Assembly (NCBI GenBank): GCA_035326425.1
Contig: DAOLFG010000011.1
Span: forward strand, 40,039-104,038
Direction of reading: 5' to 3'
DNA from: CALKJU01 sp035326425
Lineage (GTDB): Bacteria > Pseudomonadota > Alphaproteobacteria > Geminicoccales > Geminicoccaceae
DNA length: 64,000 nucleotides
Positions 25,293 to 33,265 of this stretch are shown one piece after another (position 1 is the stretch's first letter; each line of letters opens with the position of its first letter). The notes under the pieces were generated by a model. It saw only the letters and a program-made list of their open reading frames with translations. It did no database searches and was not told the origin of the DNA. Both the position numbers and the translations under genes were made by a program.

Positions 25293-26072
25293 TCAGGCGG
25301 CGCGGTGAGCCGCGGCAGGAGGGACGCTCAATGCCTGCGAGATCGTGACATTCAGGTGCTCGGCCTCGAACGGCTTGGTGATCAGGAATGTCGGCTCGGT
25401 CCGCTCGCCGGTCAGCAACCGGTCGGGATAGGCGGTGACGAAGATCACCGGCACGGCCTGACTGCCCAGGATCTCGCCCACCGCCTCGATTCCCGAGCTG
25501 TCGTCGGCGAGCTGGATGTCGGCCAGCACGAGTCCCGGGCGCTCGGCCTCGGCCAGCGCCACGGCCTCGGCGTGGGTGGCGGCGATGCCGACCACCTGGT
25601 GTCCGCTCTGCTGGACGATGCTGGCGATGTCGAGCGCGATCACCGGCTCGTCCTCGATGATGAGGATGCGCGTCGGCGGCTGGGCGCTCAGCTCGCGCTT
25701 GGCGGCGGCCAGGAGCCGAGCGAACTCGGCCTCGTCGGAGATGCGCAGAATGAAGGCGGCGTCATCCGGCGAGAAGCCCTCGAGCATGGTCAGAACCAGC
25801 GCCTGACGCTGCAGCGGCGACAGCGAATCCAGGCGCCCCTGGATCACCTCCGCCGGATCGTGGGCCATGGCGGCCGGACTCGACCAGACATCGTGCAGAG
25901 CCCGGAAGAGCAGCCGCCGGTCGAGGGTGCTGTCGTTGGCGGGCGTGGCCAGCAAGGACTGCAGGCAGGCACGCACGGCCACGTCGCCGGCCCGCTGCTC
26001 GCCGCTGATCGCTCGGGCGTAACGCCGCAGGAAGGGCAGGTTCTGCCTGATGGTATCGGCCTGCGTGGGCAT
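25293..26072 (-). CDS. phyR: Response regulator PhyR (sigma-like + receiver)
   Basis: A 259-residue regulator. Residues 1-125 mimic an ECF sigma factor (LPFLRRYARAISGEQRAGD, then LSPLQRQALVLTMLEGFSP) and bind NepR. Residues 133-255 are a receiver with acidic pair ED at 140-141, phosphoacceptor Asp185 in LVLADIQLADD, Thr213 and Lys233 in ITKPFEA. ATG 26072 has AGGAG and agrees with the PhyR N-terminus; ATG 26126, one base after the nepR stop, would add 18 residues. When phosphorylated it releases EcfG from NepR. Confidence 0.95.
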   Translation of the reverse strand: MPTQADTIRQNLPFLRRYARAISGEQRAGDVAVRACLQSLLATPANDSTLDRRLLFRALHDVWSSPAAMAHDPAEVIQGRLDSLSPLQRQALVLTMLEGFSPDDAAFILRISDEAEFARLLAAAKRELSAQPPTRILIIEDEPVIALDIASIVQQSGHQVVGIAATHAEAVALAEAERPGLVLADIQLADDSSGIEAVGEILGSQAVPVIFVTAYPDRLLTGERTEPTFLITKPFEAEHLNVTISQALSVPPAAAHRAA

Positions 26073-26127
26073 CTTTCGGCGCTCCTGGGCGGTCCATCCG
26101 GCCCCGCCCGTCTCCAATGCGGTCATC

Positions 26128-26340
26128 TCATTCCGACTTGTCCGTCGGCCGCTTCGCGAAGTCATCGAGCAGGCGCGACAGGTCGTCGGGAATCTTCTCG
26201 CTCAGCACCGGATCGTAGAGATCATGCAGCTTCCTGGTGAACCACTGGTCCAGCCCACGGTCGGCCTGCTTTCGCGCCCGGGGAACCTTCTGCCCCGTCT
26301 TCGTCTTGGCGCTCGTATCGGGCGTATCGCGAAATTTCAT
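26128..26340 (-). CDS. nepR: Anti-sigma factor NepR
   Basis: A 70-residue anti-sigma factor. The C-terminal half has the NepR core: WFTRKLHDLYDPVLSEKIP followed by DDLSRLLDDF, the two helices that grip EcfG or PhyR. The N-terminus is basic and disordered. The frame is open up to 26526, but the EcfG promoter at 26399-26423 lies inside that extension, so ATG 26340 is the start used from this promoter. The ribosome site is poor (GAGG only two bases away). Operon with phyR, kinase and ecfG. Confidence 0.9.
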   Translation of the reverse strand: MKFRDTPDTSAKTKTGQKVPRARKQADRGLDQWFTRKLHDLYDPVLSEKIPDDLSRLLDDFAKRPTDKSE

Positions 26341-26398
26341 GGCCTCGTCGGCAGCTGGCAGCCTGCCGTTCCATCCGTTCGGTCCCGGATTTGACACC

Positions 26399-26423
26399 AA
26401 CGCGCGCCCCTGCGTCCAGTTCC
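26399..26423 (-). promoter_or_regulatory. EcfG-type promoter of nepR-phyR-kinase-ecfG
   Basis: On the minus strand GGAAC (26423-26419), 16 bases, CGTT (26402-26399). The predicted start near 26391 leaves a 50-nt leader before the nepR ATG at 26340. It gives positive autoregulation of the whole GSR operon. The 208 bases between csbD and nepR hold nothing else convincing. Confidence 0.78.
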
Positions 26424-26548
26424 AACGCGCCAGCTTGAAGTAGCCCTGGATACCGTCGCTCATCCGCCACGTCCGCGCTGGGCGCGGGTCCCCGCAGGGC
26501 ACCCGCGCCACGGAGCTGTCCGCCATCGCGGCGGAGGCCTCCGATCGA

Positions 26549-26752
26549 TTACCCGCGATAGGTCCGCTCCCAGTCGCTCACCTGGCGCTCCGCCTCGTCC
26601 TTGGCGATGCCGTAGCGTTCCTGCACCCGGCCGACGAGCTGGTCGCGCTGGCCCTCGATCTTGGTCAGATCGTCATCGGTGAGGTCGCCCCAGGTCTCCT
26701 TGATCCGGCCCTTCGCCTGATTCCAGTTGCCCTTGATGCGATCCCAATTCAT
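26549..26752 (-). CDS. csbD: CsbD-family stress protein
   Basis: A 67-residue hydrophilic protein beginning MNWDRIKGNWNQAKGRIKE, with WGDLTDDDLTKIEGQRDQL, the full CsbD signature. Relatives are among the most strongly induced general-stress proteins, though their activity is unknown. The gene has an exact EcfG promoter at 26820-26844 and heads the minus-strand GSR cluster. Length is normal. Confidence 0.95.
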   Translation of the reverse strand: MNWDRIKGNWNQAKGRIKETWGDLTDDDLTKIEGQRDQLVGRVQERYGIAKDEAERQVSDWERTYRG

Positions 26753-26819
26753 CGGTCACTCCCTTGACTTGCGGCGCGCGGGCCTCAGTTGAGGCGTCCG
26801 GCGTGGCAACTGGGGGACG

Positions 26820-26844
26820 AACGCTGAGCAGTTCCAACGGTTCC
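26820..26844 (-). promoter_or_regulatory. EcfG-type promoter of csbD
   Basis: On the minus strand GGAAC (26844-26840), 16 bases, CGTT (26823-26820), giving a leader of about 60 nt before ATG 26752. It lies in the 108-base region shared with the divergent lipid kinase gene. Confidence 0.8.
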
Positions 26845-26860
26845 GGGCACCGCGCCCGAG

Positions 26861-27820
26861 GTGTCGGAATGTGTTGCGCCATGGCCCCGGTTGCGTTTTC
26901 CGGCTGCACCCATCGGCCGCGACCCGGTGGCTGAGCGCCGGCGCGCCCTGGTGCTCGTCAACAAGCACAGCCGCAGCGGCGCCGCCGGTGTGGACGCCGC
27001 GCTGCGGGTGCTGACGGCAGCCGGAATCTCGATCGACCGCGAGCATACCGGCGACGCGCTGCATACCGCCCGGCTGATCCGCGCCCGCCGCGATCGGGTC
27101 GATCTCGTGATCGTCGGTGGCGGCGACGGCACGCTCAACGCCACGGCCGAGGCCCTGATCGAAACCGGCCTGCCCCTGGGCATCCTGCCGCTCGGCACCG
27201 GCAACGACTTGGCACGGACGCTGGGCCTGCCGCTCGAGCCCGAGGCAGCGGCCGAGGTCATCGCCAACGACCGGCCGCGTCCGGTCGATGTCGGCCTCGC
27301 CAACGACCGGCCGTTCTTCAATGCCGCGACGATCGGCCTGAGCAACGAGGCGGCGAGGCGGCTGACCGGCGAGGTCAAGCGGCGCTGGGGGCCGCTGGGC
27401 TACCCGCTGACGCTGTTCGATGCCTGGCGCGCCACCCACCCGTTCGGCACACGCATCGAGATCGAGGGCGAGGTCGAGACGCGGAGATCGGTGCAGGTGG
27501 TCATCGGCAACGGCCGGCACCACGGCGCCGGCATGACCGTCGCCGCCTCGGCGCGCATCGACGACCACAAGCTCGACCTCTACAGCCTCGATGCCCAGCC
27601 CTGGTGGGCCGTGCTCAAGCACCTGCCGGATCTGCGCCGTGGCGCCGACCATGCGCCGGAAGGGATGTGGCGCGGTCGCGCCGCCAGGGCAGTCGTCGAG
27701 ACCGACCGGCCGATGCGGGTGCGCACCGACGGCGAACCCACGACCCGCACGCCCGCGACCTTCGAGGTGCTACCGGCTGCCGTGCGAATCTTCGCACCGC
27801 CGGAACCGTCGAGCGGATGA
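26861..27820 (+). CDS. Diacylglycerol/lipid kinase family protein (YegS/BmrU-like)
   Basis: A protein of up to 319 residues with the DAGK catalytic domain: RALVLVNKHSRSG near residue 28, the nucleotide-binding VIVGGGDGTLNATAEAL near 85, and LPLGTGNDLARTLGLP. The C-terminal beta-rich domain contains NAATIGLSNEAARRL. It would phosphorylate diacylglycerol or a related lipid at the inner membrane face. GTG 26861 is the outermost start; GTG 26927 would give a start nearer the domain. It is divergent from csbD. Confidence 0.85.
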   Translation: MSECVAPWPRLRFPAAPIGRDPVAERRRALVLVNKHSRSGAAGVDAALRVLTAAGISIDREHTGDALHTARLIRARRDRVDLVIVGGGDGTLNATAEALIETGLPLGILPLGTGNDLARTLGLPLEPEAAAEVIANDRPRPVDVGLANDRPFFNAATIGLSNEAARRLTGEVKRRWGPLGYPLTLFDAWRATHPFGTRIEIEGEVETRRSVQVVIGNGRHHGAGMTVAASARIDDHKLDLYSLDAQPWWAVLKHLPDLRRGADHAPEGMWRGRAARAVVETDRPMRVRTDGEPTTRTPATFEVLPAAVRIFAPPEPSSG

Positions 27821-27866
27821 GGGATGTCCCCGCCGGGTACCAGTCGCAGGGGCCGATCGACGCTGC

Positions 27867-27886
27867 GGAGCGGCCGTCGCCGCTCC
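27867..27886. terminator. GC-rich hairpin between convergent genes
   Basis: GGAGCGGC (27867-27874) pairs with GCCGCTCC (27879-27886) around a 4-nt loop in the 80 bases between the lipid kinase stop and the aldolase stop. No U-run follows, so efficiency as a terminator is uncertain. Confidence 0.45.
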
Positions 27887-27900
27887 CGCGGCGGGGGGAC

Positions 27901-28869
27901 TCAGCCGTCGCCGCTCCGCCTGCTCTGTTGCTGGTGCGCCCGGCCGATGCGCGCCGTCTGCTCGCTGTGGCCGGCGACGATCCTCACGCCCTCGTCGATC
28001 CGTGCGACGATGTTGTCGGGCGAGCACAGCTCCAGGAAGGCGAGCTCGTTGGCGCGGCAGGCGGCGAGGATGCGGTCGCGGGCCCGCTGCATCTCGGGCG
28101 GATAGGGGTCGACGCGCAGGCTGGTGTAGCCGAGCGAGAGGCCGAGGTCGCCGGGGCCGATCTCGGCGAAGCCGAGCCCGGGCACCGCCAGGATCTCCTC
28201 GCAGTTGGCCACACCCTCCGGGCTCTCGATCTTGACGCCGAGCAACAGCTCGCCCGCGGTGTTGAGCGGCCAGGTGTCGGCACGCTGCAGGATCTCGGCG
28301 GCCGGAATGCCCCAGACCTCCGCCACGGTGCTCTCCGAGCCACGGCCGCGGGTTCCGACACCGAGCTGCCGACGTCCGTCGGGCGCGCGGCCGGGCGACC
28401 GCGTCCTCGCCCCGTCCATCCGCTCGGCCGGCGAGGGCAGCCGCGGGTCGACGCCGGCCAGCTGGTGCGGATAGCGGCAGGACTCGACGAAGGCGCGCAC
28501 GGCATCGGGCGATTCCGCCTGGCAGAGCAGGATACCGTGGACGCCCTGCGCCAGGATCTGCCGGAACTGCCAGGCATTGGCCCGGACGATGCCCTCGTCG
28601 GTGCCGCCGACCGGCGCCTCGACGAGCACCGCCGGCATGCGGTACCCGGCGGCGGTCGGCCCGCCGGCGCCGAGGCCGCGCAGATAGGCGGCGAGCCCCG
28701 TCATGTCGAAGGCGCCGTGCTCCATGCCGACATTGATGTAGTCGGCCCAGGTCGCGGCATCGGCAAGGCCCTGCTCATAGGTCAGGACGTGGCCGCAATG
28801 GTCGCCGACATAGTAGATCGCCCAGCCCTGCTCGAGGCGGGCAATGGCCTGGTTGATGCGCGCGGGCAT
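27901..28869 (-). CDS. HpcH/HpaI aldolase / citrate lyase family protein
   Basis: A 322-residue TIM-barrel enzyme of the pyruvate-dependent class II aldolase group. VKIESPEGVANCEEILA carries the metal-binding Glu, and FAEIGPGDLGLSLG carries the metal-binding Asp. A Pro/Arg-rich insert near residues 143-180 is less typical. The carbonyl substrate is unknown. It lies downstream of the PhyH-HEAT and LacI genes on the same strand, with a 125-base gap, so it may belong to their regulon. Confidence 0.8.
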   Translation of the reverse strand: MPARINQAIARLEQGWAIYYVGDHCGHVLTYEQGLADAATWADYINVGMEHGAFDMTGLAAYLRGLGAGGPTAAGYRMPAVLVEAPVGGTDEGIVRANAWQFRQILAQGVHGILLCQAESPDAVRAFVESCRYPHQLAGVDPRLPSPAERMDGARTRSPGRAPDGRRQLGVGTRGRGSESTVAEVWGIPAAEILQRADTWPLNTAGELLLGVKIESPEGVANCEEILAVPGLGFAEIGPGDLGLSLGYTSLRVDPYPPEMQRARDRILAACRANELAFLELCSPDNIVARIDEGVRIVAGHSEQTARIGRAHQQQSRRSGDG

Positions 28870-28994
28870 GGGCCTGCTCCGATCGCCGCCTCGCTGCCGA
28901 GGCGGGCCTCCCGCTCCGCCTTAGCGGCGCAGGGCAGGCGCGGCAAGCGCGCCGCCCTGCCCTGGCCGGAAGATCGGCTCGGGGCCGTTGCCGC

Positions 28995-30551
28995 TCAGTA
29001 GATGCTCTCGCCCATCTTGGTCTTGGCGCACCAGCGCGACTTCCCGAGGAACGGCAGCAGCACCTCGATCGCCTCGGGCGTACGGATGCGGCTCAGCGCC
29101 TCGACGGCAAAGCCGACGACATAACGGTTGTCGTCCTCGAGGGCCTCGGCGAGGGCCCGGACGACCACCGCATCCTTCGGCGCCCGCCGCGCCAGCGCCA
29201 GCGCCCCGTGTATGCGTGCCTCGATGCTCTTGTCGCCCAGGCTCGCGATCAGCGCCGCGTTGGCGACACCGTTGCCGGTGCGACGGCCCAGCGAGTAGCG
29301 GGCGTTCTCACGTACGTCGGGATCGGCATCCGACGAGGCCGCCACCAGTGCCTTGTCGACCTGGTCGTTGCGGCCGCCGTGCTCGCCCAGCGCGAACACG
29401 GCGTGCTTGCGCACGCGCGGACCGCCCTCGGCCAGCGCCTTCAGCAGCACCGGCTCGGCCTCGGCATCGGCCGCCGCGAGGCCATAGGTGGCATTGCGGC
29501 TGCGGTTGCCCTCGGTGGTGCCCAGCTCCACCGTCCGGTCGTCGTCGGGGATGTTCGGGCCGTCCTCGCTGCGCATCGCCTCGCCCAGCACCGCCGCCCC
29601 GCACCCGCCCTGCTGCGCCAGCGCATAAGCCGCATTCAGTCCGACCTGCTCGTGCGCGTCGCCGAGCGCCTGACCCAACATCTCCACCGTCCGCGCCGAT
29701 GCCTCGCCGCCGCCCAGCTCGGCCGCCGCCGCGGCGCGCCGCCGCCAGTCACCGGATTCGAGGTCGGCCTGCAGGCTGGAGGTGCGGCCGTTCGGCCCGG
29801 GCGGCACGCCGTCGCCTTGCCCGGTCATCCACTGCCAGCTCGACCGCCAGACCGGCCGCAGCGGATAGGCCGCCGGCATCTCCTCGGGGTCGCGCCAGGC
29901 GGCATCACTGCAGTCCCATGACGGGGTCAGCGGCGAGGAAGCCCGCGAGAAGAGGAATTTCAGCATGAACCGCTTGCGGTTGGTGCGGTTCAGCGTGCGC
30001 GCGTGCCACAGGTCGAAATGGACGATGGCGACCGTGCCCTGCGGCCCGGCCAAGGGCATCGATTCGGCGGCGGTGAGGCCGGGATTGCGCACCGAATACT
30101 GGCTGCCGGGTATCACGCCCGTCGGCCCGCGCTCGGCCGGCGTCTCCTGCGGATAGTACATCAGCAGCAGGGTCCAGGGCCGGTGGCTGCGGACGTGGCG
30201 CTTGTAGCCGAAGTAGCTGTCCTTGTGCATCGGCTGCGGCGGGTCGTTCGGCATGCTGTTGTGCAGTGCCCGGTGCGGCTCGAGGATGTAGCCGTCGCCC
30301 AGCAGGCTGGTCAGCCCGCCCCTGATCACGTCGTCCTCGAACAGATCCATCAGCTGCGGCAGCATCGGCAGAATATTGTTGCCTGGATTGTTCAGCTTCT
30401 GCCTGCCGGGGGTTTCCGTGTAGCCGTCCGGGATCAGCTTGTCGAACTCGCCATAGATGTCGTTGTGGAAGCTCTCCGGCAGGCCCGGCTGCAGGGTGAT
30501 CCAGCCGTTGGCGAGGAAGGAGCGCACCTGCGCATCGTTCAGCAGCTTCAC
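28995..30551 (-). CDS. PhyH-type Fe(II)/2-oxoglutarate dioxygenase fused to HEAT repeats
   Basis: A 518-residue two-part protein. Residues 1-250 are a phytanoyl-CoA-dioxygenase-like domain with the iron ligands His109 and Asp111 in PMHKDSYFGY and His183 in VHFDLWHARTLNRT, followed by arginines that would hold 2-oxoglutarate. Residues 265-505 are HEAT/armadillo-like helical repeats (for example VRKHAVFALGEHG and VRENARYSLG). GTG 30551 overlaps the lacI stop (GTGA) and has GGAGG seven bases before it. Substrate unknown; the repeats probably bind a partner. Confidence 0.8.
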   Translation of the reverse strand: MKLLNDAQVRSFLANGWITLQPGLPESFHNDIYGEFDKLIPDGYTETPGRQKLNNPGNNILPMLPQLMDLFEDDVIRGGLTSLLGDGYILEPHRALHNSMPNDPPQPMHKDSYFGYKRHVRSHRPWTLLLMYYPQETPAERGPTGVIPGSQYSVRNPGLTAAESMPLAGPQGTVAIVHFDLWHARTLNRTNRKRFMLKFLFSRASSPLTPSWDCSDAAWRDPEEMPAAYPLRPVWRSSWQWMTGQGDGVPPGPNGRTSSLQADLESGDWRRRAAAAAELGGGEASARTVEMLGQALGDAHEQVGLNAAYALAQQGGCGAAVLGEAMRSEDGPNIPDDDRTVELGTTEGNRSRNATYGLAAADAEAEPVLLKALAEGGPRVRKHAVFALGEHGGRNDQVDKALVAASSDADPDVRENARYSLGRRTGNGVANAALIASLGDKSIEARIHGALALARRAPKDAVVVRALAEALEDDNRYVVGFAVEALSRIRTPEAIEVLLPFLGKSRWCAKTKMGESIY

Positions 30552-31612
30552 CGTCGAGCCTCCGTTGGTTCGCTGGCCGCGGGCCTTCGGGCCGCGGTGT
30601 TCGGGGAATGGATGCGGGCACCGCAGCTGTCGCGCAGCACGATCTCGCAGGGCACCGTGACATGCACCGGCGCGTCGTCGCGCTGCCCGGCCATGCGCTC
30701 CAGCAGGCGGCTCACCGCCTGCCCGGCCAGCGCCTCGTAGTCGTAGGCGAGGCTGGTCAGCCGCACCCTGCGGGCGGCAGCGAGATAGCTGTCGTCGAAG
30801 CCGGTCACCGCGACGTCGCCCGGCACCGACAGGCCGAGGTCGGCGGCGGCGTCGAGGGCGCCGAGGGCGATGAGGTCGCTCGAGCAGACGAGCGCCGTCG
30901 GCCTGGGCTCGCGGGCCAGCAGGCGCATCGCACCGGCATAGCCGCCGCTCTGGTCGAAGTCGAAGGCCGCCATGTCGTCGGGTCCGACCCTGATGCCGGC
31001 CTCGGCCATGGCGTTGCGCCAGCCGGCCTCGCGTTCCAGCGAGACCATCGCCGCCGGCCCTCGGATGTAGCCGATGCGCCGGTGGCCGAGCCGCAGCAGG
31101 TGCCGCGTCACCTGGGCGAAGCCGCCGCGATTGTCGACCAGGAAGCTGTCGAGCTCGTGTCGGCTGGGCGCGTTGTAGAGCAACACCACTGGGATGCCCG
31201 ACTGCACCAGCAGCTTGGCCCCTGCCCCGTCGAGCCCGCTGGAGGCGAGGATCACCCCGTCCACCGCCTGCTCGACCAGCGTGCGCACCATGTGCAGCTC
31301 GGCTTCCTCGTCCCAGCCGGTATCGCCGATCAGGGCGGCGAAACCTTGCCGGCGCAGGCTGCGGTTGAGCACGGCCAGGGTCTCGCCGTAGCGCGGATTG
31401 CCCAGATGCGGAACGACGACGCCGATGACGTTGCGGGTGCCGGTGGCGAGGCCCCGGGCGGCGGCATTGGGCGTGTAGTTCAGCTCGCGGGCGGCCGCCA
31501 GCACGCGCTCGACGGTCTCTGGCCGGACGACCGGGCGGTTGTTGACGACGTTCGATACCGTCTGGACGGAGACGCCCGCCAACCGAGCCACGTCCTTGAT
31601 GGTGCCGCGCAC
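30548..31612 (-). CDS. LacI-family transcriptional regulator
   Basis: A 354-residue repressor. The N-terminal helix-turn-helix reads TIKDVARLAGVSVQTVSNVVN with the hinge helix AARELNYTPNAAARGL; residues 60-330 are the periplasmic-binding-protein-like effector domain (VVPHLGNPRYG, ALVCSSDLIALGAL). GTG 31612 has GGGAG upstream. It is coupled to the PhyH-HEAT gene. A palindromic site in its own promoter recurs before the ABC operon at 47423, the likely second target. The ligand is unknown, probably a sugar or related small molecule. Confidence 0.9.
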   Translation of the reverse strand: MRGTIKDVARLAGVSVQTVSNVVNNRPVVRPETVERVLAAARELNYTPNAAARGLATGTRNVIGVVVPHLGNPRYGETLAVLNRSLRRQGFAALIGDTGWDEEAELHMVRTLVEQAVDGVILASSGLDGAGAKLLVQSGIPVVLLYNAPSRHELDSFLVDNRGGFAQVTRHLLRLGHRRIGYIRGPAAMVSLEREAGWRNAMAEAGIRVGPDDMAAFDFDQSGGYAGAMRLLAREPRPTALVCSSDLIALGALDAAADLGLSVPGDVAVTGFDDSYLAAARRVRLTSLAYDYEALAGQAVSRLLERMAGQRDDAPVHVTVPCEIVLRDSCGARIHSPNTAARRPAASEPTEARR

Positions 31613-31639
31613 CCGCTCAGCTCCCCGCTATGTGGATGG

Positions 31640-31676
31640 TTTTAACGTTCAAATTGCGCCGGTCAAGCACTGATAT
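31640..31676 (-). promoter_or_regulatory. lacI promoter with putative LacI operator
   Basis: Minus-strand -35 TTGACC (31666-31661) and -10-like TAAAAC (31644-31639) with 16 bases between. The -10 overlaps the near-palindrome TTTTAACGTTCAAA (plus strand 31640-31653), centred on CG as LacI operators are. The block matches the one at 47480-47517 in both parts. Confidence 0.5.
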
Positions 31677-31746
31677 GGCGTGACGCATAGCTCCTTGGTC
31701 CGATCCCGCGAAACCGGAGCACTCGACGCCAGGATCGGATTTCAGC

Positions 31747-33252
31747 CTATCGCGAACCGAACTCGATCATGCGGGCGCGGGAAAGCGCGAGCTCGATCCT
31801 GCCGGTGGACAGGCGATGAAGGCAGATGCGGCGTGTCCACGGCCCGTCGTGCAGCGTGAAGAGGAAACGCCTGCCGCCGAGCGAGAGCAGCGGCATGGAG
31901 CGGCGCGTCGGGCCGGCACCCATCACCACGGCGCCGTCCCGGATCTCCAGCCGCGCGCCGGCATCCTCGCTGATCCATTCGCCGGCGAGATCGGCAGGCA
32001 GGGGCTCGGGGCGGACAGGGCGATAGCGCCGGGGCGCATGGCCGACCTCGCCGACGACATCGGAACCTTCCATGTGCAGCTGCAGGCTGGACGTGGGCGA
32101 CAGGCTGTCCACGCCGCCCCCTTCGACGGGATAGACGGCGACTTCGTCGTCCAGCCGAGAGACCGAGGCTTTGCCGGCCTCGATCCAGTCGGCGCCCTCA
32201 TCGGCAACATAAAGGCCGGGAACGAGCCCCGATCCGGCGACCGGCAGGCTCTCGCCGAAGAGAGCGGCCATGATCCGCGCCGCGATGTCGGACGTATTCG
32301 CGTCGTCCCGATTGGCCACGACGGCGCAGCCGGTCATCGTCTCGGGATCGAGCAGCAGATAGCTCTTGAAGCCGGGCTGCGACCCGCCATGACCGACCAG
32401 CTCGCGCGCGCCGACCTTCTGGCGCCGCAGGCCGAGCCCGTAATCGGTCGGCCGCCCATCCGCCAGATGACGGCGGGCGGACAGCCGTGCAAGTACAGTC
32501 GCAAGGCTTCCCTCGCCGCGCAGCAGCGTCCTGCCCCATTCGGCCAGGCCGCGGCCGCTGCCGATCAGGCTGCCGGCAGCCGAAAGATGCATGCCCTGCA
32601 GACCCATCTTCCAGCCCGTGCCGTCGAACCAGTAGCCGGTGCCGAGCCCCTGCACCGGATCGGTCCACATCTCGGCGGCATGCATGGAAATGCCGAGCCC
32701 CTCGCGAAGCGTGCGGCCCAGATAGTCGTCGAAAAGCAGCCCATGCGCGCGCATGGCCTCTTCCACCAGTCGGTAGCCGCCATTGGAATAATGGACCTCG
32801 GTGCCCGGGGCGTAATTCGTGCGCCGGAGCGCCGCATGGAAGGCGAGGAGATCAGGGGCCCGAGTTTCCGTGAAGATGGAATGACCGATCAGGGTCAGGC
32901 ATTCGCGCGTGTCGGGAATGCCACCCGACATGTCCAGCGCGCGGCCCACCGTCACAGCCGCGGTGGCCGGGGCGAGCTGGGGCAGGTGCTCACCCAGCGG
33001 ATCGTCCAGCGAGATCGCCTCGGGATGCGCCAGCACGAAAGCCGCGAAGACGTGCTTCGTGACCGAGGCATGGCGCACCACGGTGTCGATGCTGAACGGG
33101 GTCAGTGTCGACAGGCTTTCGACGCCCCCGGTCCGCGAGACGCGCAGGCCTGCGGCGTCGAAGAGGATCACGGCGCCGCCCGGCTCGTCGGCGCCCCATG
33201 ACACGGCGGCCTCGACGGCGGCCTCGGCTCCGGCCCAATCCGGCATCGTCAT
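31747..33252 (-). CDS. D-aminopeptidase (DAP-type, penicillin-recognising serine hydrolase)
   Basis: A 501-residue enzyme expected to remove N-terminal D-residues such as D-Ala from peptides. The beta-lactamase-fold domain (residues 1-330) has the nucleophile motif Ser63-Val-Thr-Lys66, Tyr155-Ser-Asn157, and His288-Gly-Gly, where the His replaces the Lys of beta-lactamases, as in Ochrobactrum DAP. The 170 C-terminal residues are the expected beta-barrel domains. No signal peptide, so cytoplasmic. It is the last gene of the six-gene operon starting at 38410. A general serine hydrolase is the alternative call. Confidence 0.82.
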   Translation of the reverse strand: MTMPDWAGAEAAVEAAVSWGADEPGGAVILFDAAGLRVSRTGGVESLSTLTPFSIDTVVRHASVTKHVFAAFVLAHPEAISLDDPLGEHLPQLAPATAAVTVGRALDMSGGIPDTRECLTLIGHSIFTETRAPDLLAFHAALRRTNYAPGTEVHYSNGGYRLVEEAMRAHGLLFDDYLGRTLREGLGISMHAAEMWTDPVQGLGTGYWFDGTGWKMGLQGMHLSAAGSLIGSGRGLAEWGRTLLRGEGSLATVLARLSARRHLADGRPTDYGLGLRRQKVGARELVGHGGSQPGFKSYLLLDPETMTGCAVVANRDDANTSDIAARIMAALFGESLPVAGSGLVPGLYVADEGADWIEAGKASVSRLDDEVAVYPVEGGGVDSLSPTSSLQLHMEGSDVVGEVGHAPRRYRPVRPEPLPADLAGEWISEDAGARLEIRDGAVVMGAGPTRRSMPLLSLGGRRFLFTLHDGPWTRRICLHRLSTGRIELALSRARMIEFGSR

Positions 33253-33265
33253 TCGCTGCCCGGCC

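Noticed and set aside
26282..26305. GGAAC-N15-CGTC on the plus strand resembling an EcfG promoter
   Set aside because: Wrong spacer, mismatch in the -10, and it lies within nepR pointing away from any gene.
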